Positions 7,291-14,084 of a stretch of DNA of 17,280 nt are shown in pieces. How positions within the stretch are numbered: the first letter of the stretch is position 1; each line of letters begins with the position of its first letter. This DNA is from Bacteroides sp. UBA1317 (GTDB taxonomy: Bacteria > Bacteroidota > Bacteroidia > Bacteroidales > Bacteroidaceae), in assembly GCA_002307035.1 (NCBI GenBank), contig DBTL01000122.1, forward strand, positions 1 to 17,280. The letters run 5' to 3'. The notes below the pieces were generated by a model. That model had not been told where the DNA came from, made no database searches, and saw nothing but the letters and a program-made list of their open reading frames with translations. Position numbers and translations under genes: made by a program.

Positions 7291-7887
7291 ATGACAGTAT
7301 CAAAAACCAAAGCTAAATTAGTAGATGTTGCCCGTCAGCTCTTTGCGAAGATGGGAGTGGAGAATACCACTATGAATGACATTGCTATTGCTTCTAAAAA
7401 AGGGAGAAGGACTCTTTATACTTATTTTAAAAGTAAAGAGGAAATTTATCTGGCTGTAGTAGAATCTGAATTAGAAATTCTTTCGGATATGATGAAGCAA
7501 GTTGCAGAAAAACATGTTTCGCCGGATGAAAAGATCATAGAAATGATTTATACTCGTTTAGAGGCAGTAAAAGAGGTTGTTTATCGGAATGGTACGCTCA
7601 GGGCAAACTTCTTTCGTGATATATGGAAAGTTGAAAAGGTGCGTAAAAGATTTGATGCCAAAGAAATTCAACTATTTAGGTCAGTATTGCAAGAAGGAAA
7701 AGACAAGGGTGTATTTATAATTGATAATGTGGAAATGACAGCCATATTAGTGCATTATTGTGTTAAAGGTATTGAAGTACCTTATATTCGTGGTAATGTG
7801 GGATCTAATTTGGATGTGATGACGCGCAAGAAATATGTGGCCAACATTGTGTTTGGTGCACTACGTAGAACTGATATTAATAAATAA
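7291..7887 (+). CDS. TetR/AcrR-family transcriptional regulator
   Basis: This 198-residue protein has an N-terminal TetR helix-turn-helix at about 6-52: KLVDVARQLFAKMGVENTTMNDIA, then SKKGRRTLYTYFKSKEEIY with the usual YxYFxSKEEL-like end. A helical ligand-binding and dimerisation domain without family-specific motifs follows. The frame is open to an ATG at 7276, which would add five residues (MCNLS); 7291 is preferred because of promoter distance and because the TetR fold starts just after it. The gene precedes a FabG-type reductase by 10 bp and shares its promoter. It therefore probably represses its own operon in response to a lipid-like or other hydrophobic ligand, which is inference from family and context. 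Confidence 0.88.
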   Translation: MTVSKTKAKLVDVARQLFAKMGVENTTMNDIAIASKKGRRTLYTYFKSKEEIYLAVVESELEILSDMMKQVAEKHVSPDEKIIEMIYTRLEAVKEVVYRNGTLRANFFRDIWKVEKVRKRFDAKEIQLFRSVLQEGKDKGVFIIDNVEMTAILVHYCVKGIEVPYIRGNVGSNLDVMTRKKYVANIVFGALRRTDINK

Positions 7888-7897
7888 GAAATCTAGT

Positions 7898-8644
7898 ATG
7901 GGATTATTAAGTGGGAAAACAGCCATTGTAACTGGTGCTGCACGCGGCATTGGTAAGGCTATTGCGTTAAAATTTGCTTCTGAAGGAGCTGATATTGCAT
8001 TTACCGATTTAGCAATTGACGAAAATGCGCATAATACAGAGAAAGAAATTGCTGCTTTGGGAGTGAAAGTAAAAGGATATGCTTCAAATGCTGCAAACTA
8101 TGCAGATACGATGGCAGTCGTTGACGAAATAGTGAAAGACTTTGGCCGGGTAGACGTATTGGTTAACAATGCCGGCATCACTCGTGATGCTTCGTTCAAA
8201 CGAATGACTGAGGAGCAATGGGATTTGGTTATTAATGTAAACCTAAAATCTGCGTTCAACTTTATTAAAGCTGTTCAGCCAGTAATGAATAAGCAAAAAT
8301 CAGGAAGTATTATCAATATGGCTTCTGTAGTCGGTGTGTCGGGTAATGCCGGACAAGCAAATTATTCTGCTTCTAAAGCGGGTATGATTGCTTTGGCTAA
8401 GTCTATTGCTAAAGAGCTTGGTCCTCGTGATATTCGCGCCAATGCTATCGCTCCGGGTTTCATCATCACTGAGATGACGGCTGTTCTTTCTGAAGAGGTG
8501 AAAGCTGAATGGGCAAAACAGATTCCTTTGCGCCGTGGTGGTACGCCTGAAGACGTGGCTAACGTTGCTACTTTCCTGGCATCTGATTTATCTTCTTATG
8601 TTACCGGACAGGTTATTCATTGCTGTGGTGGTATGAACATGTAA
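7898..8644 (+). CDS. fabG: 3-oxoacyl-[acyl-carrier-protein] reductase, FabG type
   Basis: This 248-residue protein is a classical short-chain dehydrogenase/reductase of the size usual for FabG. It has the nucleotide-binding motif TGAARGIG (12-19), NNAG (90-93), the NLKSAF asparagine (115), and the catalytic Ser143 (in MASVVG), Tyr156 and Lys160 (YSASK). The PG motif follows at 186-187 and the C-terminus ends GGMNM, as FabG proteins commonly do. FabG reduces 3-oxoacyl-ACP to 3-hydroxyacyl-ACP with NADPH in fatty-acid elongation. The ATG at 7898 is chosen over an in-frame one at 7835 because the SDR fold begins there and 7835 lies within the TetR gene. No other fatty-acid synthesis gene is nearby, so a different 3-oxoacyl substrate remains possible. 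Confidence 0.92.
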   Translation: MGLLSGKTAIVTGAARGIGKAIALKFASEGADIAFTDLAIDENAHNTEKEIAALGVKVKGYASNAANYADTMAVVDEIVKDFGRVDVLVNNAGITRDASFKRMTEEQWDLVINVNLKSAFNFIKAVQPVMNKQKSGSIINMASVVGVSGNAGQANYSASKAGMIALAKSIAKELGPRDIRANAIAPGFIITEMTAVLSEEVKAEWAKQIPLRRGGTPEDVANVATFLASDLSSYVTGQVIHCCGGMNM

Positions 8645-8647
8645 TGC

Positions 8648-9319
8648 ATGACTGTTGTTTACGAAGACAATCATATTATTGTAGTCAATAAGACAAGCTC
8701 CGAGATCGTTCAGGGAGACAAAACGGGTGATACTCCACTTTCAGAAACTATTAAGCAGTATCTGAAGGAGAAGTATCAGAAACCCGGAAATGTTTTTGTG
8801 GGTGTCACTCATCGTTTGGATCGTCCTGTGAGCGGTCTTGTTGTTTTTGCAAAAACCAGTAAGGCTCTTTCTCGCCTGAACGAAATGTTTAAGAATAGCG
8901 AGGTGAAGAAGACTTATTGGGCTGTGGTTAAGGAATGTCCGAAGATGCCGGAGGGTGATTTGGTGCATTATCTGCTACGCAATGAAAAGCAAAACAAGAG
9001 TTATGCTTATGATAAAGAGGTGCCTAATTCAAAAAAAGCCATTCTTCACTACAAGCTTATCGGGCAGTCTCAGAATTACTACCTGCTTGAGGTCGATTTG
9101 AAAACCGGACGACATCACCAGATACGTTGCCAGCTAGCTAAAATGGGCTGCTCCATTAAGGGTGATTTGAAATACGGTTCTCCCCGCTCCAATCCAGACG
9201 GAAGTATTTGCCTCCATGCCCGCCATATTCGCTTTCTACACCCGGTTTCTAAAGAGGAGATTACACTGACTGCTCCTGTTCCTGAAGGAAATTTGTGGGC
9301 GGGATTTAATATGCTGTAA
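8648..9319 (+). CDS. RluA-family RNA pseudouridine synthase
   Basis: This 223-residue protein contains the RluA-family catalytic motif HRLDRPVSGLVVFAKT with the nucleophilic Asp at residue 58, KKTYWAVV (87-94), TGRHHQIR (153-160) and GDLKYG (172-177). No S4 RNA-binding domain is present at the N-terminus, so the protein is the catalytic core only, like the shorter members of the family. It would isomerise uridine to pseudouridine in rRNA or tRNA; the target site cannot be read from the sequence. The start codon lies 3 bp after the fabG stop, so the gene is probably the last of the TetR-fabG operon, ending at the terminator just downstream. Confidence 0.92.
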   Translation: MTVVYEDNHIIVVNKTSSEIVQGDKTGDTPLSETIKQYLKEKYQKPGNVFVGVTHRLDRPVSGLVVFAKTSKALSRLNEMFKNSEVKKTYWAVVKECPKMPEGDLVHYLLRNEKQNKSYAYDKEVPNSKKAILHYKLIGQSQNYYLLEVDLKTGRHHQIRCQLAKMGCSIKGDLKYGSPRSNPDGSICLHARHIRFLHPVSKEEITLTAPVPEGNLWAGFNML

Positions 9320-9327
9320 CTTTATAC

Positions 9328-9374
9328 AAAAAAGACCGCCCCCTGAATAGACAAAAGTAGGGACGGTCTTTTTA
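9328..9374. terminator. Bidirectional terminator between convergent genes
   Basis: Fourteen-nt arms (9329-9342 and 9360-9373) pair with a single mismatch. The arms carry A-runs on the left and T-runs on the right, so the hairpin is followed by T residues on both strands. It ends the pseudouridine synthase operon on the + strand and the small secreted-protein gene on the - strand. Confidence 0.9.
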
Positions 9375-9394
9375 TTCAATGAGTGTGCTTACTA

Positions 9395-9601
9395 TTATTC
9401 GGCAGACTGAGTGGGTATTTTTGTGGAATCCGGAGTCTCTGTGCCCGGTTCTGCCGGTTGAGATTCTTCTTTCACTGGCTCAGTCTTTGTAGAATCTTTC
9501 TGTTCTGTTGGTGTCTGAGTCTTTTTTACTGGATCTTGTGCTAGTGCAAAAAAAGAGCTACCACAAAGAAATACCATCATGGCTAGTACTAACTTTTTCA
9601 T
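9395..9601 (-). CDS. Small secreted Pro/Thr/Glu/Lys-rich protein, unknown function
   Basis: This 68-residue product (from the ATG at 9601; an upstream ATG at 9607 adds Met-Ile) has a clear signal peptide: MKKLVLAMMVFLCG, then SSFFALAQ with probable cleavage after ALA or AQ. The mature part is only about 45 residues of low-complexity, charged sequence (DPVKKTQTPTEQKDSTKTEPV… ending in PTQSAE) with no fold apparent, so it is probably disordered. It stands alone on the minus strand, closed by the terminator at 9328-9374, which together with the good signal peptide supports a real gene. Short proteins of this kind are frequent in Bacteroides, but I cannot assign a role. Confidence 0.7.
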   Translation of the reverse strand: MKKLVLAMMVFLCGSSFFALAQDPVKKTQTPTEQKDSTKTEPVKEESQPAEPGTETPDSTKIPTQSAE

Positions 9602-9698
9602 AATCATTTGCTTTTAAACGGTTTATACTATCGTTTTGAAATATACTTTAGTTCTTGTTTATGGAACCATTATATATATAACTATAAGCAAACCGCAT

Positions 9699-9720
9699 GC
9701 CAGAAAGATTTCTGGCTTTT
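9699..9720 (+). terminator. Possible small hairpin with T-run
   Basis: GCCAGAA (9699-9705), a 4-nt loop, TTCTGGC (9710-9716) and TTTT (9717-9720). The shape is that of a + strand terminator, but no + strand gene lies upstream of it, so its function is unclear. Confidence 0.35.
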
Positions 9721-9799
9721 AATACTTTGATTATCAGTGCACTATACTTAATGATGCTTTTTAAAGAGTGTGTGTAAAAGTGTGGAAGTTGTGGCGGAG

Positions 9800-9818
9800 G
9801 TGTAGAATAATTCTACAC
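9800..9818. repeat. Perfect 9-bp palindrome with central A
   Basis: GTGTAGAAT (9800-9808), A, ATTCTACAC (9810-9818) is an exact inverted repeat in the 240-bp gap between the small secreted-protein gene and the HAD gene. No T-run follows on either strand, so it is not a standard terminator; an operator-type protein-binding site is as likely as an RNA hairpin for the 3' end of the HAD message. Confidence 0.6.
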
Positions 9819-9838
9819 TTTGTAGTGGTTGAAAGCGT

Positions 9839-10498
9839 TTAGCCTATTATTACTTGCTGTAACGCTGCGATATCATTTACTATGCTATCTGCACCTGCTT
9901 CTGTTAATTCTTTGTCGCTTCCATAGCCGTAAAGCACTCCTATGGAGTTTAGTCCATTTCTTTTTGCTCCTTCTATATCGTGTTTACGATCTCCAATCAT
10001 TACCACCTCGCTTGCGTCTTTAATTTGCTGAGAAGAAAGGGCATGCCGGATGACTTCTTCTTTTGCCGAACAGGTGCCGTCTAAATTACTGCCATACACA
10101 GCTTTGAAATAATGCTTGAGGTGGAAATGCTCCAGAACTTTTTCGGCAAAGGGAGTTGGTTTGGAAGTAGCCACGAACAATGTTTTCCCCTGTTCACTAC
10201 ATGTTTGCAAAAATATTTCCATTCCATCATATACCTCATTTTCATAAATGCCTTTATCGGCAAAGTATTCTCTGTATTTATTGATAGCAATGGTTGCCTG
10301 CTCTTCCGTGAGGTGGTAATATTCCATGAATGATTCTTTTAGAGGGGGGCCGATGAATGGATAGAGTAGTGTTCTGTCCTCAACAAAAATGTCGAAATGG
10401 GTGAGTGCATACTGCACCGATTTAGTGATTCCTATAGCAGGATCGGTGATTGTTCCATCCAGATCCATTAATACATACTTTCTGTCAGTGAAGTTCAT
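9839..10498 (-). CDS. HAD-superfamily phosphatase (Gph-like)
   Basis: This 219-residue protein is a HAD hydrolase of subfamily I. It has motif I DLDGT with nucleophile Asp12 and Asp14, a helical cap of about 20-95, motif II around VATSKP (Thr111 or Ser112), the motif III Lys about 146 (SAKEEV) and motif IV GDRKHD (Asp170, Asp174). The cap and length match phosphoglycolate phosphatase-like and nucleotidase-like members, which remove phosphate from small metabolites; the real substrate is not readable. Its start codon overlaps the stop of the sigma-54 response regulator gene by 4 nt (10495-10498), so the two are probably translationally coupled. No partner for a specific pathway is nearby. Confidence 0.9.
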   Translation of the reverse strand: MNFTDRKYVLMDLDGTITDPAIGITKSVQYALTHFDIFVEDRTLLYPFIGPPLKESFMEYYHLTEEQATIAINKYREYFADKGIYENEVYDGMEIFLQTCSEQGKTLFVATSKPTPFAEKVLEHFHLKHYFKAVYGSNLDGTCSAKEEVIRHALSSQQIKDASEVVMIGDRKHDIEGAKRNGLNSIGVLYGYGSDKELTEAGADSIVNDIAALQQVIIG

Positions 10499-11832
10499 AA
10501 TTTGATATCGTGAAGTTTCAGCTTATTATATAACGTTTTCCGGTCAATCCCAAGCATTTGAGCCGCTTTGCTTTTATTATTCCCGCTTTGTTTAATCGCT
10601 TCGAGTATCTGCTCTTTCTCACTTTCCTCATTCCGAAGCGAAAGAGTGGGAGTGGGTGTAGGGGTGTCCGATAGTTCGCTAGCCAGTTCTGCAAGAGTGA
10701 TGAAGTTCCCTTGTGCAAGCAGAGTAGCCCGCTTAATCACATTTTGCATCTGTCTCAGGTTTCCCGGCCAGTGATAATCTTGCAATGCCGAGGAGGCTTT
10801 GGCGTCGAATCCGATAAGTTGTTTATTCAACTCCTTGTTGGCACGGTCTAAAAAGAAGTTGGCAAATAGAAGAATATCTTCTTTACGATCTTTTAGGTTG
10901 GGGATGCGTAGGGTAAACTCATTTATTCGGTGAAAAAGATCTTCGCGAAAGCTTCCTCTCTCAATCGCTTCCTCAAGATTCTCGTTTGTGGCAGCTACCA
11001 AGCGGATGTCCACGGTTATTTCTTCGTTAGACCCCATTGGGCGTATTTTTCGTTCTTGTAAGGCCCGGAGCAGTTGCACTTGTGTTTCATAGCTGAGGTT
11101 ACCTATTTCATCAAGAAACAGTGTTCCACCGTTGGCGGCAACAAAAGCACCATCTTTATCGGCTATAGCTCCGGTGAAAGAACCCTTTATATGTCCAAAG
11201 AACTCGGATGCAGCCAATTCTTTGGGTATAGCGCCGCAGTCGATAGCAATAAAAGGGTATTCACTGCGTTTGCTAAGTTGATGAATGCGCTGTGCCACAT
11301 ATTCTTTTCCTGTGCCACTGGCACCTATGATGAGCACGGACATATTGGTTGGAGCCACTAAAGCCACATAATTATACAACTGTTTAGCTGCATCGCTCTC
11401 TCCTTCAAGAAAGTTCTGTTTATTTTTTGCCTCGGGTGCCGAGATAGGCGGTTGTTCTTTCGGCATACCCTTCATTTGAAAGGCCTCGTTGATTTTCTTG
11501 AGAAGTTCTTCCGGATTCACAGGCTTGGCTATGTAGTCTTTCGCACCAAGTTTAATGGCCTGCACGGCAGATTGTATATCAGCGTATCCGGTCATGATGA
11601 TGAGCGGCGTTTTTATTTTCTTTTCGATCATCCATTGTAGCAAGTAGATCCCGTCATGATCGGGCAGACGAAGATCGGATAAGATTAAATCCACGTTTTG
11701 CAAATCTATCTGCTTTTGGGCACGAGCAATGTTGCTGACGGAAGATACCTGAAATCCTTTCTTCTCCAGCCAGGTTTTTAGCATCATTCCGAATGTGATG
11801 TCATCTTCAATGATTAATATGGATTTTGTCAT
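10495..11832 (-). CDS. NtrC-family sigma-54-dependent response regulator
   Basis: This 445-residue protein has three domains. The receiver domain (about 4-118) has Asp10/Asp11, phosphoacceptor Asp53, Thr81 and Lys103. The AAA+ sigma-54 activation domain (about 140-375) has Walker A GASGTGKE (170-177), GSFTGA (217-222, the sigma-54 contact loop, Ser replacing the usual Ala), Walker B GGTLFLDEIG (235-244) and FREDLFHRI. The C-terminal Fis-type helix-turn-helix (about 405-445) has NKSKAAQMLGIDRKTLYNKL. When phosphorylated, such proteins hydrolyse ATP to open sigma-54 promoters. An upstream ATG (11865) would add 11 residues but overlaps the predicted -7 element, so 11832 is preferred. The gene is divergent from an operon that ends with a hybrid histidine kinase, a likely partner by position. 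Target genes are unknown. Confidence 0.93.
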   Translation of the reverse strand: MTKSILIIEDDITFGMMLKTWLEKKGFQVSSVSNIARAQKQIDLQNVDLILSDLRLPDHDGIYLLQWMIEKKIKTPLIIMTGYADIQSAVQAIKLGAKDYIAKPVNPEELLKKINEAFQMKGMPKEQPPISAPEAKNKQNFLEGESDAAKQLYNYVALVAPTNMSVLIIGASGTGKEYVAQRIHQLSKRSEYPFIAIDCGAIPKELAASEFFGHIKGSFTGAIADKDGAFVAANGGTLFLDEIGNLSYETQVQLLRALQERKIRPMGSNEEITVDIRLVAATNENLEEAIERGSFREDLFHRINEFTLRIPNLKDRKEDILLFANFFLDRANKELNKQLIGFDAKASSALQDYHWPGNLRQMQNVIKRATLLAQGNFITLAELASELSDTPTPTPTLSLRNEESEKEQILEAIKQSGNNKSKAAQMLGIDRKTLYNKLKLHDIKL

Positions 11833-11864
11833 TTTGTTGCTCTTTGATGCATTTAATAGAATCA

Positions 11865-11872
11865 CAAAGTTA
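11865..11872 (-). promoter_or_regulatory. -7 element of the response-regulator operon
   Basis: The minus strand reads TAACTTTG here, matching TAnnTTTG; I see no good -33 element at the expected distance. A start near 11858 would leave a leader of about 25 nt before the ATG at 11832. Confidence 0.5.
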
Positions 11873-11923
11873 AAAGGTTTTAGGCTAACTTGTATGTCAG
11901 ACGGCTATTATTAAGAAGATTTG

Positions 11924-11955
11924 TTGGAACAAAGCGTACTAAAGTTGTACTTTTG
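11924..11955 (+). promoter_or_regulatory. Promoter of the peptidyl-prolyl isomerase operon
   Basis: TTG (11924-11926) and TACTTTTG (11948-11955) are separated by 21 bp, fitting the Bacteroides consensus. Transcription would start near 11962, 18 nt before the ATG at 11980. It diverges from the -7 element at 11865-11872. Confidence 0.7.
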
Positions 11956-11979
11956 CACCAGTTTAAAATCTAGCTGTGT

Positions 11980-12825
11980 ATGAAAAAGAATTTAGTGTTA
12001 CTATTAATTATACTGATAGGCGGTTTTACAGCATGCCGCTCAGGACAAAAGAAAGATGGAAAGATGGAAAATAAACAAGGAACTATGTTGAAGATTGAGA
12101 CAAGCATGGGTGATATTATCGTGAAATTGTATGATGAAACGCCCAAACACAGAGATAATTTCATAAAGTTAGCAAAAGAATCTACTTATGAAGGAACGTT
12201 GTTCCATCGGGTAATCAAGGACTTCATGATTCAGGCCGGAGACCCGGATTCTAAAGAAGCACCGAAAGGGAAAATGCTTGGCTCGGGCGATGTGGGCTAT
12301 ACTATTCCTGCAGAATTCGTCTATCCGAAATATTTCCATAAAAAAGGAGCACTCTCGGCTGCTCGTCAGGGCGATGATGTGAATCCGAAAAAAGAATCAT
12401 CCGGTTGTCAATTCTATATTGTTACAGGTAAAGTATACAATGACTCTACTCTTCTTAGCATGGAAAAGAAGATGAATGAGGGTAAGCTCACTTCTATCTT
12501 TAATGCTTTGGCACAAAAACACATGAAGGATATCTATAAGATGCGTAAAGCCAATGATCAGGAAGGTCTTTATCAGTTGCAAGAGAAGATCTATGCGCAG
12601 GCTGAGGCTGAAGCGGCCAAACAACCCGATTTTCATTTCACTCCTGAGCAAGTAAAGGCTTACACAACAGTGGGTGGAACGCCACATTTGGATAATCAAT
12701 ATACTGTTTTTGGTGAGGTCGTTGAAGGCATGGATGTAGTTGATAAGATTCAACAAGTGAAAACAGACCGTAGTGACCGTCCGGTGGATGATGTGAAGAT
12801 CATCAAAGTTTCTCTTATCGATTAA
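11980..12825 (+). CDS. Cyclophilin-type peptidyl-prolyl cis-trans isomerase lipoprotein
   Basis: This 281-residue protein starts with a lipoprotein signal peptide; the GFTAC lipobox puts the acylated Cys at 19. The cyclophilin domain begins near 36 with MLKIETSMGDIIVKLYDETP, has FHRVIKDFMIQ (75-85) with the catalytic Arg77, then GDP (87-89), SGCQFYI (141-147) and the late HLDNQYTVFGEVVEGMDVVDKI (236-258). Between the two halves lies an insertion of about 75 residues (152-228) that is charged and helical (KKMNEGKLTSIFNALAQK…YAQAEAEAAKQ) and interrupts the fold. The enzyme isomerises X-Pro bonds and helps proteins fold in the periplasm or at the outer membrane. It is the first gene of an operon and ends 2 bp before the M16 peptidase gene, which suggests a shared role in envelope protein handling. 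Confidence 0.93.
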   Translation: MKKNLVLLLIILIGGFTACRSGQKKDGKMENKQGTMLKIETSMGDIIVKLYDETPKHRDNFIKLAKESTYEGTLFHRVIKDFMIQAGDPDSKEAPKGKMLGSGDVGYTIPAEFVYPKYFHKKGALSAARQGDDVNPKKESSGCQFYIVTGKVYNDSTLLSMEKKMNEGKLTSIFNALAQKHMKDIYKMRKANDQEGLYQLQEKIYAQAEAEAAKQPDFHFTPEQVKAYTTVGGTPHLDNQYTVFGEVVEGMDVVDKIQQVKTDRSDRPVDDVKIIKVSLID

Positions 12826-12827
12826 AG

Positions 12828-14084
12828 ATGCTAACAATAAACAAACATGTTTTTTCGAATGGATTGAAGTTGGTGCATTCGAAAGATACGAGCACTCAGA
12901 TGGTGGCCCTCAACATTCTTTATAATGTGGGAGCAAAAGATGAAGACCCCGAGCATACGGGGTTTGCACATCTTTTTGAGCACTTGATGTTTGGTGGATC
13001 AGTGAATATTGCCGATTTCGATGCTCCTTTGCAGTTAGCCGGTGGAGACAACAATGCTTGGACCAACAATGACATTACGAACTATTATCTCACGGTACCC
13101 AAACAAAATGTTGAAATAGGTTTTTGGCTAGAGTCCGATCGCATGCTGAGTCTTGATTTTAACCCAAAGAGCTTGGATGTGCAACGGGGTGTGGTGATAG
13201 AGGAGTTCAAACAGCGTTGTCTGAATCAGCCTTATGGAGATGTAAGTCACCTGCTAAGACCATTGGCATACAAAGTTCATCCCTATCAGTGGCCTACTAT
13301 CGGCAAAGTGCCCGAGCATGTGGCCAATGCTACCTTGGATGAAGTGAAAAGTTTCTTTTTCAGTTTCTATGCGCCCAACAATGCTGTGTTGGCTGTAACC
13401 GGAAATATCTCTTTTGAGGAAGCTGTACGTTTGAGTGAAAAGTGGTTTGCACCCATTCCTCGCAGAGAACTGCGTGAAAGAAAGCTTCCGGTTGAACCGA
13501 TACAGACAGAAGAGAGGCGATTGGTAGTGGAGCGTAACGTGCCGCTTGATTCCCTTTTTATGGCGTTTCACATGCCCGACCGCTTGCATCCCGATTATTA
13601 TGCTTACGATATTCTGTCGGACGTGCTTAGTAACGGACGCTCTAGCCGACTGAACCGTAACTTGGTGCACGACAAGAAAATCTTCTCAAGCATTGATGCT
13701 TATATTGCAGGAACTGTGGATGCGGGTTTGTTTCATTTGAGTGGCAAGCCGGCAGCAGGGGTTTCGTTAGAACAAGCTGAGTCGGCTGTTTGGGAAGAAC
13801 TGGAACGCCTTAAGACAGAGCTTGTTGATGCAGAAGAACTGGAAAAGGTGAAAAACAAATTTGAATCGACCCAGATATTCGGCAATATTAATTATCTGAA
13901 TGTTGCAACGAATCTTGCTTGGTTTGAGATGTTAAGTTGCGCTGAAGATATGGAAAAAGAAGTAGAACAGTATAGGGCTGTTACAGCAGAACAGTTAACT
14001 GTTGTGGCCAAGATTGCTTTTCGTCACGAGAATTGTTCGGTACTTCATTATAAAAAGTCGGGGATAAAAGGACAGAATGAATGA
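12828..14084 (+). CDS. M16-family zinc metallopeptidase
   Basis: This 418-residue protein has the inverted zinc motif HLFEH (48-52) with zinc ligands His48 and His52 and catalytic Glu51; the third ligand is Glu125 or Glu126 in VVIEEFKQR. The N-terminal M16 domain is about 10-165; the second, inactive M16 domain (about 170-405) is recognisable from PNNAVLAVTGNI (about 181-192) and ERNVPLDSLFMAFHMP. The length matches the single-subunit M16B type (as in processing-peptidase-like bacterial proteins). No signal peptide is visible, so the enzyme may be cytoplasmic. It lies 2 bp after the isomerase gene and overlaps the MATE gene by 8 nt, so all are probably one transcript. It should degrade or process peptides; the substrate is unknown. 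Confidence 0.92.
   Translation: MLTINKHVFSNGLKLVHSKDTSTQMVALNILYNVGAKDEDPEHTGFAHLFEHLMFGGSVNIADFDAPLQLAGGDNNAWTNNDITNYYLTVPKQNVEIGFWLESDRMLSLDFNPKSLDVQRGVVIEEFKQRCLNQPYGDVSHLLRPLAYKVHPYQWPTIGKVPEHVANATLDEVKSFFFSFYAPNNAVLAVTGNISFEEAVRLSEKWFAPIPRRELRERKLPVEPIQTEERRLVVERNVPLDSLFMAFHMPDRLHPDYYAYDILSDVLSNGRSSRLNRNLVHDKKIFSSIDAYIAGTVDAGLFHLSGKPAAGVSLEQAESAVWEELERLKTELVDAEELEKVKNKFESTQIFGNINYLNVATNLAWFEMLSCAEDMEKEVEQYRAVTAEQLTVVAKIAFRHENCSVLHYKKSGIKGQNE

Noticed and set aside
7835..7897. Upstream ATG for fabG
   Set aside because: It lies inside the TetR gene and the added residues are not part of the reductase fold; the ATG at 7898 opens the fold directly.
9839..10023. Plus-strand frame rich in Leu over the HAD gene
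   Set aside because: It is the antisense of a well-supported phosphatase gene and its hydrophobicity results from the reversed codons.
10829..10841. TGGCAC sequence resembling a sigma-54 -24 element
   Set aside because: It is inside the response-regulator coding sequence and has no TTGC element at the required spacing.
12397..12837. Long minus-strand reading frame over the isomerase gene
   Set aside because: It is antisense to a clear cyclophilin gene, has no recognisable features and matches the reverse reading of its codons.
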